Assembly (NCBI GenBank): GCA_902779165.1
Contig: CACZAN010000002.1
Span: forward strand, 56,221 to 120,220
DNA: 64,000 nt
Source of the DNA: an uncultured Bacteroidales bacterium
GTDB lineage: Bacteria > Bacteroidota > Bacteroidia > Bacteroidales > Bacteroidaceae
Reading direction: 5' to 3'
Both the position numbers and the translations under genes were made by a program. Below are positions 17,283-25,789 of the stretch, one piece after another (within the stretch, counting starts at the first letter, position 1; every line of letters begins with the position of its first letter). The notes below the pieces were generated by a model that saw only the letters and a program-made list of their open reading frames with translations, searched no databases and was not told where the DNA came from.

Positions 17283-19052
17283 TTAGTTTTTGATGAGATA
17301 GCGGCGGCCGTTCCTAATATAGACGCCTCCTTTCAGTGGCATCTTCACAGGCATACCTCTTAGGTCGTACCACTGTTCGTCGGCGGTTGGTGCTACAACG
17401 GCACTGCTGACGGCATCTGGTACCGGTAGGTTCGCTTTCTTATAGCCCCATGCGGTTATGCCGTTGGCGGCCAGTACGGTGAACGCCGGCGTCCTGGTAG
17501 TCCTAGGTTCCAAGGTCTGTTCGACCATGACGCCCCTGTAGGCCAGTCCTCCGCAATTGACCGTGATGTAGGAGGTACCTTCCTCTATGATCCATCTCCC
17601 AGAAAGGTCGCCGGAGATAGTGCCGTCGTAATTGAGGTTGATTTCCACGGGTGTAGAAACCTCCTTCTTACGGTGGTCAAGGCCATAGCTGTGTTTGAGG
17701 AATTGATAGACGCCCGGAATCTTGTCGGTGGCTATCAACTGCTTGGCTGGTATGTCTGCGGTCTCCACCTTCTCGCCGGAATACTCGAATGGCGCCGCCA
17801 CGAGCCATTTTTCTTTGTTGAGGTAGCACTGATGGACCCGGTTCTCGAATCCTCCACCCGTCTGGAATCGGGTGTGGTATACGAGATAGATACGCCCGTC
17901 CTGTGCGGCAATGATGGAGTTGTGCCCCTGCGAGCGTTCGCCTCTGTCGCCCACGGTCTGGTAGCCCCAGTCACTGTAAGCTCCGAAAATGTTGACTCCG
18001 AGCTGGCTGCTGTTGGGTCCGAAGTTGAGCTCGTAGTTGCTGAGAACTGCGCTCTGACCTCGTCGGTCCTTATAGGGTCCGTCGGGTTTGGAGGATCGGA
18101 AGACGCGCATTTGGTATCCTCCATGGTTGTAGTCGTCCTGCTTGCCGCCTTCGGCGAGTCCGCCGTTGCTGACAAAGAGGAAGTAGAACCCACCGATGTA
18201 CTCGACGTATGACCCTTCGCCCGAGGCATAGAATCCGCCAGCGATGCGCTTGCCGAAGTAGGGGTCGCTGGTCACGTTGTCGCCAGAGCCGGTAATGGAG
18301 TATTTTACATTATAGTCGCGCAGTCCCGTCTCTGCATTCAGTCTGAGGATCCAGATGCCTCCGCTCCAGGAGCCATAGGTCATCCATAGGAGTCCTTCTT
18401 CATCATAGAAGACGCAGGGGTCGATGGCATGCGGCCAGCGCCGCCCCCAGTAGGCATTGTAGCGCGAGGGCAGCGACTTCTGCGGACCGATGGCCAGCTC
18501 GAGGTCAGTCTTCTTATAATCTACGTTGGCGTTGCCATTGACATTGAAGCCTGTGACCACGACGGGTCCCTGATAGCGGTATGGACCTGTGATACTGCTG
18601 GCGGTGAGCAGGACGATGCTGGAGTTCCACGTGGGCCCATTGACGCTCATGTACATGCACCACTTCTTCATTGCGGTGTTGTAGATGACATCTGGTGCCC
18701 AGAGGTTCCCGTCGATGTTGTAGTTGCCGAGTGCTCCCGACCATCCCGTGGCATCGAAGTTGGGGAATTCCACTTCCTCGCCGTTCTTCACCACGGTCGT
18801 TGCCTGCTGGGTCCTGAAGGTGTTGGCATTGCTGGCATTACCGTACCAGGAGAAGTTGCTCCACTTCCAGTTAATCATATCGCGGCTGGTGGCAGAGGCG
18901 CGATGTGAGCCAAAAATATAATAGGTCTTATTGGAGGGGTTCCAGACAATGCTGGGGTCGTGAACGCTGACGCGTGTGCCTGTGGCGGTGTGGCCTACGT
19001 ACGGAACGAGGGCCATCGCCGCCGCAAGGAATAAGGTGAAAGGATTTTTCAT
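17283..19052 (-). CDS. Secreted GH43 enzyme (arabinanase / arabinosidase type)
   Basis: A 589-residue protein with signal peptide (MKNPFTLFLAAAMALVPYVG). The five-bladed GH43 propeller begins VSVHDPSIVWNP, whose Asp is the general base of the family. NLWAPDVIYN and HAIDPCVFYDEEG are further family motifs, and GEGSYVEYIGGFYFL carries the expected acid Glu. A C-terminal beta-sandwich of about 150 residues, as in endo-1,5-alpha-L-arabinanases, follows. The protein ends WYDLRGMPVKMPLKGGVYIR with a basic tail, shared with other secreted proteins here and probably a surface-sorting tail. It is the middle gene of the GH51-GH43-GH53 operon. Confidence 0.9.
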   Translation of the reverse strand: MKNPFTLFLAAAMALVPYVGHTATGTRVSVHDPSIVWNPSNKTYYIFGSHRASATSRDMINWKWSNFSWYGNASNANTFRTQQATTVVKNGEEVEFPNFDATGWSGALGNYNIDGNLWAPDVIYNTAMKKWCMYMSVNGPTWNSSIVLLTASSITGPYRYQGPVVVTGFNVNGNANVDYKKTDLELAIGPQKSLPSRYNAYWGRRWPHAIDPCVFYDEEGLLWMTYGSWSGGIWILRLNAETGLRDYNVKYSITGSGDNVTSDPYFGKRIAGGFYASGEGSYVEYIGGFYFLFVSNGGLAEGGKQDDYNHGGYQMRVFRSSKPDGPYKDRRGQSAVLSNYELNFGPNSSQLGVNIFGAYSDWGYQTVGDRGERSQGHNSIIAAQDGRIYLVYHTRFQTGGGFENRVHQCYLNKEKWLVAAPFEYSGEKVETADIPAKQLIATDKIPGVYQFLKHSYGLDHRKKEVSTPVEINLNYDGTISGDLSGRWIIEEGTSYITVNCGGLAYRGVMVEQTLEPRTTRTPAFTVLAANGITAWGYKKANLPVPDAVSSAVVAPTADEQWYDLRGMPVKMPLKGGVYIRNGRRYLIKN

Positions 19053-19102
19053 GTCGACTTATTTTCATAAATAGATAAAAAGTTCGAATGTTACCAAGTA
19101 CC

Positions 19103-21634
19103 TCAGCTCTCCACCTTCACGCGGATGATGGTGAACGAGGAGGGGGCGAACTCATAGGTGAACTGCTTGCCGAACTTACCAAAGAGGGTGGTCTGTGGTG
19201 ACAGTTTCGTGGGCTCCTCGAAGGTGTTCTCGTCCTGTGCGTTGCCGCTGAGGGTGATGACGCGCCCCGTGGGCATGACGTTCCTGGCACCGTCGATGCA
19301 GAAGGAGCGGCTGTAGGGGTGGTCGGAGCCATTGACAACCTTGATGACGAGCTCACCCGTCTGTTCGTCGTAGCCGGTCTGGCAGAAGTAGCGCGTAGGT
19401 TCTGCCGGCTTGGCTACGGTGATTTCCTTGCCATCGACAAAGAGCGACGCAGCCATCGGAGTAACTACGAGCTTGATGTCATACCATTTCCCAGTCTCCA
19501 TACTTTGGCGGACACGGGGGCTGACGACATCCGTAAGACGCCCGCCGCGCATGGGCTGCACTGCTGTGATCTGATTGTTCCATCCGCCGATGTTGACACC
19601 ATAGCCGCTGCGTCCTCTCTCATCGAGGGAATAAAAGATGAAGAAACCCTCCATGCCACCCGTCTTGCGCGCTTTCAGGGTGATGGTGTAGTTGTTGCTG
19701 TTGATGGCCGGCAGCATAGCCAGCGATGTGCGAGCATCGGAGGTCTGGCGTAGCACTTCGCCTTCCACCTGCCATTGTCCGCGCTCGGTGGTGAGTTGGG
19801 AGGGTTGGTAGCGAGTCGTCTGACCGTCGGCCGTGACAACGCAGATGTCTTTGTACTCGCACTGTGTGGCATAGCTGCCCAGTCCTACGCCCCCAGCGGC
19901 AAATGGTTCTGCCGGGGTTGCCGTGGTGGGTTCGCTCACATAGACATTATAGGTGGGGCGGTTCTCGGCAGCCATCTGCTGAACGTAGTACGAGGCGCGA
20001 CCGTAGACCTCGGAACTGTTGATGTGGATGAGGTTGCATGGCCAGTCACGGCGGTTCTCGTTCTCGAACAGGGGTGCGTATGATGACATCTTCACCACGT
20101 CGCTGTTGCGCTCCATGCCCAGGATGAAGGCAGCTTCACTCAAGGCCGCAAGCAGGTTGCCGGCACCGACGCCGCCGTTGCAAGCGTACTCGCCAACATA
20201 GATGTCATGGGTGCGCGGCGCATCGTCGAAGAGATGGTTGTTGGCAAAGAAGAAGTCGGGATTGCGGTACCAGTGGGGATCCACCATGTAGTCGCCAGGA
20301 ATCCGCTCCAGCAGCGGGTCGGTGTGGCCGAGTGTGTTGATGAAGATGATCTGGGGATACTCGGCTTTCAGTTTCTGGAAGATATAATTGAAGTGGGTGA
20401 CATACTCTGGTCCCACGTTCTCGTTTCCGATTTCCACGTACTTCAGGGGGAAAGGCGTCGGGTGGCCGGCATCGGCACGCATTTTAGCCCACTTGTTGGC
20501 AGCAGGATCTGCGAGGGCGTAGTCTATGGCATCGCGGAAGTCCTGGACCACGGCTTCCATGGCGGCATCGCTGCTGACGAAATCACCATTGCGCACCGAG
20601 CAGGACATACCGGCATTGTTCACAAACATAGCGTCCATACCCAGATCCTCGCAGAACTGCAGGAACTCATGGTATCCCATGCCCCAGGTGGCACGATACC
20701 CCCAGAGATCCCACTCGCCACGTCGCGTCATCGGGTCCCCCAGCGTCTCCTTCCACCTCACGCGGTTCTCGTACGTTGCGCCCTCGACGATGCAGCCTCC
20801 GGGCCATCGCATGAACTTCGGGTGCAGGTCCACCAGCATCTGAGCCACGTCGGCACGCTGGCCATTCTTCCGACCTTTAAAGGTGGCCTGAGGGAAGAGC
20901 GATACGTAGTCAACGAACAACGTACCCTTTTGGTCGAATTCCAATGCCAGCGCGCCCTTGGCTGTTGTGCCGTCGGCCGTCAGCGTAGCCGTGAGCTCCG
21001 TCCACTCCTTCAGCTGTCTATCTTTAAATTCTGCCTTTCCAAGTGATGTTCCACTCTCCGTGTCCACCAGGCGGGCAGTGATGCAGCCCCTGTAGTTGCT
21101 GCTCTTGACATAGAATCGCAGGTCATACTTCTCTCCCTGTTTCAATCCTATGCCCCAGTAACCAGTGTTGGTGAGTAACGCCTTTCCGCCCTGCTGCACC
21201 TTCTTGATGGTGAGTTGCATGGCATGGGGCGTATTCGGGTGCAGCGGTTGTGGCACTTCCACGACCTCGCCCTTTACGTAGGCCTGCTCGCCCCTCACCG
21301 TCCAGCCGGTCATTTTCTTCTCCTCCACGTTCCAGGGAATACTCCAATGGCGGTTGTTCCGGTGTTCGTAATTCATGGCATCAGGAGCCACAGCGCGCCC
21401 CTCCTTCAGCGTCATGCCAGAGGGTAGCACTTGCTCCTCGAAGCCACGGTTCTGAACCAGTTCAGCATAGAGACCACCGTCCCCGGCATGATTAATCTCC
21501 TCGAAGAAGATACCATAGAGGTTAGGTGACACAACTGCACCTTTTTGATGAAGGTCAATGCGGATAGGCTCCGTCTGGGCGCTGGCACAAAAGATGCTCA
21601 TCAGTGTGCCGAAGAATACAAACGTTTTTCTCAT
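19103..21634 (-). CDS. Alpha-L-arabinofuranosidase, GH51
   Basis: A protein of 843 residues from the ATG at 21634 (signal peptide MRKTFVFFGTLMSIFCASAQ). A reading-frame extension to 21769 adds an implausible cysteine-rich leader. It contains a carbohydrate-binding-like insertion after YAELVQNRGFE, then the GH51 barrel: RWPGGCIVEGATYENRVRWK, acid/base Glu in VEIGNENVG, nucleophile Glu in IYVGEYACNGG. The C-terminal part holds a beta-sandwich with a lamin-G or concanavalin-like section. It releases terminal arabinofuranose from arabinan and arabinogalactan. First gene of a three-gene operon (50 bp to GH43), divergent from the sensor/AraC regulator. Confidence 0.93.
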   Translation of the reverse strand: MRKTFVFFGTLMSIFCASAQTEPIRIDLHQKGAVVSPNLYGIFFEEINHAGDGGLYAELVQNRGFEEQVLPSGMTLKEGRAVAPDAMNYEHRNNRHWSIPWNVEEKKMTGWTVRGEQAYVKGEVVEVPQPLHPNTPHAMQLTIKKVQQGGKALLTNTGYWGIGLKQGEKYDLRFYVKSSNYRGCITARLVDTESGTSLGKAEFKDRQLKEWTELTATLTADGTTAKGALALEFDQKGTLFVDYVSLFPQATFKGRKNGQRADVAQMLVDLHPKFMRWPGGCIVEGATYENRVRWKETLGDPMTRRGEWDLWGYRATWGMGYHEFLQFCEDLGMDAMFVNNAGMSCSVRNGDFVSSDAAMEAVVQDFRDAIDYALADPAANKWAKMRADAGHPTPFPLKYVEIGNENVGPEYVTHFNYIFQKLKAEYPQIIFINTLGHTDPLLERIPGDYMVDPHWYRNPDFFFANNHLFDDAPRTHDIYVGEYACNGGVGAGNLLAALSEAAFILGMERNSDVVKMSSYAPLFENENRRDWPCNLIHINSSEVYGRASYYVQQMAAENRPTYNVYVSEPTTATPAEPFAAGGVGLGSYATQCEYKDICVVTADGQTTRYQPSQLTTERGQWQVEGEVLRQTSDARTSLAMLPAINSNNYTITLKARKTGGMEGFFIFYSLDERGRSGYGVNIGGWNNQITAVQPMRGGRLTDVVSPRVRQSMETGKWYDIKLVVTPMAASLFVDGKEITVAKPAEPTRYFCQTGYDEQTGELVIKVVNGSDHPYSRSFCIDGARNVMPTGRVITLSGNAQDENTFEEPTKLSPQTTLFGKFGKQFTYEFAPSSFTIIRVKVES

Positions 21635-21797
21635 AATGATAGAATAAATGGGTTTGATGAGTTTTCGTGCTGCAAAGGTCGCAATAATTAACCGATAAGG
21701 GTTGCAATATCTTAACAATTCATTGCAAAAATGTAACAAAATACACCATATTCTTTCTTTTTTGGACAATTCATGCCGCTCCCAAGTTTTTTTTTAC

Positions 21798-21805
21798 TAC
21801 TTTTG
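21798..21805 (+). promoter_or_regulatory. -7 promoter element (TACTTTTG) of the regulator gene
   Basis: TACTTTTG fits TAnnTTTG and lies 31 bp before the ATG at 21836. The divergent gap of about 200 bp to the GH51 start is AT-rich and probably holds the operator. On the GH51 side only a poor match (GACCTTTG, 21673-21680) is seen, which would suit an activator-dependent promoter. Confidence 0.5.
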
Positions 21806-21835
21806 TCCACACATTCACACTATAAGCATCCCTTA

Positions 21836-23755
21836 ATGAAACAAAAATACTGCTTCATCCTGCTCTGCACCATCGTTCTCTTGCATCCATCCATCAGCGC
21901 ACAAATCTCTCAACGATTACAATTGCCCAACTTGGAGCAGTTGCCATCACCGCGAGTGAACTGCATCGTCCAGGACGAGGAGGGATTCATTTGGTATGCC
22001 ACAGAGGGAGGAGGCGTCTGTTGCGACGACGGGCGCCAGATGACAGTCTTTCGCAATGATGCACGGCACCCCGACCTCCTCGGCAGCAACAATATCGCCA
22101 GCTTGGCAGCGGCAGGAAGTCACATCATTATCGGAACCTTCCACGGAGCCTACGTCCTCGACAAGAGTGATTACAACATTCGCCAGCTCACAGAGGTAGA
22201 CGACAAACGAGTCGATGATGTCATGGTCACGAAGGATGGACATTGGTGGATCACGGCCAATAAGAAAGTCTTTGAGTTCTCCTCCGACGGACATCTTCTC
22301 AACACCTATCCCGCCGGTGACAAATACATCTTCCGGCTCCACCAAGACACCAACGGACGTATTTGGGCCTCCCAGTGGCAAGGCGGGCTGCTGCAACTCA
22401 TCGACGGACGCCTGCAGCCTGCCCCTTGGCCCCTCGAGGTCGCACCTACGAACATTGCCGACAATCCTTCTGGAGAAGGACTGCTCATCAGTACATTCGG
22501 CATGGGCACAGTTATCTATCAACCCAATCTGACCTCCGAATCTGTCTTCACTCCAGTCTCCATGCCTTTCCACCAGTCTTTCTCCTTGAGCCACGAACGT
22601 TTCGACAACAACGGGCGTCTGCTCGTGGCCAGCGGCACGGGGGACTGCTTTGTCATTACAACCGCACCCCAGCAGCTCTGGTACCAGACACACCCCTCAT
22701 CCCCCTTTCTCGCGGATTCCCTGCGAGATGCCAGAGGACTCTCTCAGCGTCCCGCCGCATATACCTTCGATTCCACGGGACGGTTCTGGTTCAGCACAGG
22801 ACAAGATATACGCCGTCAGCAGCAACCCTTTGCGACCGAAGAAGTTGTACTTCCAGATCTTGCCGACATCGCTGCCATGACCTTTGCGGCAGACGGTACG
22901 CTCTGGCTTGGAAGCATCTACGGAGTCATACATACCTTCAAGGAAGGCATCCTCAGCACTGACGATTACGCCTCGAACGAATACGGCGACGCCCTCCTCG
23001 CCCTCCAGACCGACAGCCTCCAGCGAATGCTTCTCGTCTTCGAACGCTACGTCCGACTCTACGACCCCCAGCGCCACACCCTGCGCCAGCAGAGTCAAGA
23101 GGCTTCAGGAACCTACGCCATAGAGCTCGCAGAGACCCAACCATATCAGCGATGGAGCCACCCCGAGAGGAACATGGTCGTCGAGCGGCTGCCACGATGG
23201 CTCACGGCCTGGTGGATGTGGCTCATCTACCTGATCATCGTCGCATTGTTGCTGGCGCTGATGATACATTATTATATATTAAGGAAACAGCGCCGCAGGT
23301 TCCTCGACTCCATTCGGGAGGCTGTCAGGGAGGCACCACCATCGTCACAAGAGTCTGCCCCTTCGCCGCAAGACGAAGCCTCTCCTCTGCTCAACCCCGA
23401 AGAGCTGTGGCTACAGAAGGCCATCGCCCTTGTCATGAGTCATATCGACAAAGATGAATACGGAGTGGAACAACTCAGCAAAGACCTAGCCATGAGCCGA
23501 ATGACCTTCTATCGCAAAATTCAGTCGGCCACAGGACAAAAGCCCTCGGAGTTTATACGTACCATACGCCTGCGCCGAGCAGCGGAGCTCCTGCGCGAAG
23601 GACGCCGATCTGTCACCGAAGTCAGCTACGACACGGGTTTCTCCTCCGTCAGCTATTTCAGCCGGTGTTTCCGAACGATGTATGGCGTGCCGCCCACACA
23701 GTTTGGCAAAACGACCACTGCCGACGACCGTTGTCCCAAAGATATTCCTAACTGA
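21836..23755 (+). CDS. Membrane-spanning sensor/AraC-family regulator without kinase domain
   Basis: A 639-residue protein from the ATG at 21836 (signal peptide MKQKYCFILLCTIVLLHP). Residues about 25-400 form a periplasmic propeller of two-component-regulator type (VNCIVQDEEGFIWYATEGGG, INGRIWASQWQGGLLQL-like blades). A shortened Y_Y_Y-like part, one TM at about 459-482 (WLIYLIIVALLLALMIHYYI), a Ser/Pro linker, and an AraC HTH with MSRMTFYRKIQSATGQKPSE and SVSYFSRCFRTMYGVPP follow. Hybrid two-component systems of Bacteroidales have a kinase and receiver between these parts. Here they are absent, as in SusR. It lies divergent to the GH51 operon and convergent with GH53, and probably activates both. 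Its 3' end overlaps the GH53 gene by 103 bp. Confidence 0.88.
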   Translation: MKQKYCFILLCTIVLLHPSISAQISQRLQLPNLEQLPSPRVNCIVQDEEGFIWYATEGGGVCCDDGRQMTVFRNDARHPDLLGSNNIASLAAAGSHIIIGTFHGAYVLDKSDYNIRQLTEVDDKRVDDVMVTKDGHWWITANKKVFEFSSDGHLLNTYPAGDKYIFRLHQDTNGRIWASQWQGGLLQLIDGRLQPAPWPLEVAPTNIADNPSGEGLLISTFGMGTVIYQPNLTSESVFTPVSMPFHQSFSLSHERFDNNGRLLVASGTGDCFVITTAPQQLWYQTHPSSPFLADSLRDARGLSQRPAAYTFDSTGRFWFSTGQDIRRQQQPFATEEVVLPDLADIAAMTFAADGTLWLGSIYGVIHTFKEGILSTDDYASNEYGDALLALQTDSLQRMLLVFERYVRLYDPQRHTLRQQSQEASGTYAIELAETQPYQRWSHPERNMVVERLPRWLTAWWMWLIYLIIVALLLALMIHYYILRKQRRRFLDSIREAVREAPPSSQESAPSPQDEASPLLNPEELWLQKAIALVMSHIDKDEYGVEQLSKDLAMSRMTFYRKIQSATGQKPSEFIRTIRLRRAAELLREGRRSVTEVSYDTGFSSVSYFSRCFRTMYGVPPTQFGKTTTADDRCPKDIPN

Positions 23756-25530
23756 GACAGAGGAACCTGCCTCACGAACACACCTCCCAACGTGTAGACA
23801 TCAATCATCACATCCTTGTCTTCTCCGAACCGTGTACCTACACCCGTCACGTCGGCAGTTGTGGGGAGAGCCTGACCTTCCAATGGAAAGACGCGTAACG
23901 AGGATATTACCGGCAGACCGTTTGAGCTCGTGGCAACAAGTTCCAGCAAATGAGTACCGGGTTCTGGGATTACGATGTCCAGAGACTGGTGAGCATCAGT
24001 ATTCTTCAGGAAAAAGGCCTTGGAGATGCTGTCGCCGTCCAATCTCAACTCACCACCTCGCAGAGCCGGACAGCCATATTGGAATACCAGACGATAGGCG
24101 CCAGCCTCTGCCACGGCCAAGCCCCAACGTTCTATTCCACCCTTCTGGTCCCCGTTTCCCACGAAACCTTCGTCCAGCAGCGCTGAACGCCCCACAAAGA
24201 ACGTCACCGTGTCACTCACCTGGGTGTACTTTGAGGTGTCTGTGGCTTTCGCCCAAGCCGTGTGAACGCCTATTGGAACGTCCGTCAGGACAAAAGGAAT
24301 GGTGGCCGTGTTGCCTATAGCACTCATATCTTCCGCCTTAAACGTTCCGGCAGTCTTCTTGTCCAGATGGAATTCCACTGACAGAATACGGTTCTTACGC
24401 TGATGCTGCACCCGCGTCTGGAGTTCCACGTCTCCCTCATCCACACTCTGCCCCTTCGTCGGCGAGAGCATACGTACCTTCATCATCCAACTTACTTCCG
24501 TGTGTTTCACACCCAAGAACGCATCCATCATCACTGTGGGTCGCCTCGTCGCCTCGTCCCAGGCACCCATATCGTAACCGCCCATGGATTCTGGTTCCCA
24601 GTAGAAGCATCCCAGGTCGCCATTCTTGATCATCCTGTCCATCACACCCGCTAAATACTGATTCCCCACCACAGCCTCCTTCGGATAGTGCCCAGTCTCC
24701 ACGACCATACATGGGGTATTGTAGCGTGACTTCAGGTCATTGATGTTTGCCATCACCTTCGTGATCATCGTAGGTCCGTCCAGGTGTGACCATCGAGGGT
24801 AGGCAGAGAGTCCTATGATGTCCCACTTGGCACCATTCTTCTTCAACCCGTCGAAGATGCCACGATAGAGCGAATTATCATGGCCATCCGGCAAATGGAC
24901 GATTACCTGCATCGTGGAATCCACAGCCTTCACGGCATCATAGCCCGCCTGAACGAACTTCGCAAAAGCCACCGAGCCTCCCTTGTTCGTCTGTCCTACG
25001 GGGTACAGCATTCCCCGCTTCGTCTCGTTGCCTACCTGCACCCACTTGGGCACTACTCCGGCAGCTTTGATGGCAGAGAGCACGTCCTTCGTGTGGTCGT
25101 AAACATGCTGCGCCAGCGCCTCCACGGAATGGTCTGTCCATGCCGACGGGATGGTCTGATTCCCTGGGTCTGCCCACGTGTCGCTGTAGTGGAAGTCAAT
25201 CATCACGCTCATCCCTTTCGCCTTCGCACGCTTGCACATGCCGACGACCTCTGCCTTGCTGCTGGCGCCGCTGCCCACCGTCCACACGCGCAATCGCACA
25301 CTATTGATGCCCTGTTCTTTCAGTATCTGAAGGATGTCTTTCTGCCGACCATTCTTGTCCAGCCACTTCGTGCCCCAGCCTTCCATCTGCGGAACGAAAC
25401 TAATGTCTGCACCAAAGGCGAAGTCCAGCTCATGTGCCGAGCGGTTGAATAGCGTGTCTGTCACTGTGATGGCACGTACACCGAACGTCATCGCCATCAG
25501 AAGAATTAAAAGAGTAGCTCTTTTTGCCAT
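23653..25530 (-). CDS. Secreted GH53 endo-beta-1,4-galactanase (second copy)
   Basis: A 625-residue protein from the ATG at 25530 (signal peptide MAKRATLLILLMAMTFGVRA). The GH53 domain spans residues 30-350: RLRVWTVGSG, IDFHYSDTWADPG, acid/base Glu169 in VQVGNET, nucleophile Glu278 in VVETGHYP and GCFYWEPES. A second part of about 270 residues has an Ig-like section and a beta-sandwich that resembles a CBM (RLVFQYGCPALRGGELRLDG). The end has VYTLGGVFVRQ and a basic tail, a variant of the common sorting tail. Its last 103 bp overlap the opposite-strand regulator gene tail to tail. Start choice rests on the signal peptide and a promoter element 40 bp upstream. Confidence 0.92.
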   Translation of the reverse strand: MAKRATLLILLMAMTFGVRAITVTDTLFNRSAHELDFAFGADISFVPQMEGWGTKWLDKNGRQKDILQILKEQGINSVRLRVWTVGSGASSKAEVVGMCKRAKAKGMSVMIDFHYSDTWADPGNQTIPSAWTDHSVEALAQHVYDHTKDVLSAIKAAGVVPKWVQVGNETKRGMLYPVGQTNKGGSVAFAKFVQAGYDAVKAVDSTMQVIVHLPDGHDNSLYRGIFDGLKKNGAKWDIIGLSAYPRWSHLDGPTMITKVMANINDLKSRYNTPCMVVETGHYPKEAVVGNQYLAGVMDRMIKNGDLGCFYWEPESMGGYDMGAWDEATRRPTVMMDAFLGVKHTEVSWMMKVRMLSPTKGQSVDEGDVELQTRVQHQRKNRILSVEFHLDKKTAGTFKAEDMSAIGNTATIPFVLTDVPIGVHTAWAKATDTSKYTQVSDTVTFFVGRSALLDEGFVGNGDQKGGIERWGLAVAEAGAYRLVFQYGCPALRGGELRLDGDSISKAFFLKNTDAHQSLDIVIPEPGTHLLELVATSSNGLPVISSLRVFPLEGQALPTTADVTGVGTRFGEDKDVMIDVYTLGGVFVRQVPLSQLGISLGQRSSAVVVLPNCVGGTPYIVRKHRLK

Positions 25531-25569
25531 ACTTTCATGTCTTTTTGTTGGGTTATATAAAATCTGCGG

Positions 25570-25577
25570 CAAAGGTA
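25570..25577 (-). promoter_or_regulatory. -7 promoter element (TACCTTTG) of the second GH53 gene
   Basis: CAAAGGTA on the plus strand, 39 bp before the ATG at 25530. It supports the internal start rather than the reading-frame start at 25572. Confidence 0.6.
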
Positions 25578-25718
25578 CGTCTTTTCTTGCTTCTGTCCTT
25601 TCACAAACATAACAAACTTATGTCCTTATGTAACATTTGGCTATTATGCAGCTTCATTCCAGTACCTTCCTTCGCGATAACCGGGTGATGTGACTCCGTT
25701 TGTATACTTAAAGAATAG

Positions 25719-25746
25719 CCCTGCCACATCTCACGACGGAGCAGGG
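25719..25746 (-). terminator. Possible terminator after the HlyD/TolC operon
   Basis: CCCTGC and GCAGGG arms with a 16-nt loop lie 44 bp after the adaptor stop. The following T-run is weak, so this is a moderate candidate. Confidence 0.4.
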
Positions 25747-25789
25747 TTGATGTTAGAATTTACTAACTTATGTTGATGAAGTAGGTTGC

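Noticed and set aside
21635-21769. Upstream extension of GH51
   Set aside because: The true signal peptide starts at the ATG at 21634. The added residues would lie over the promoter region.
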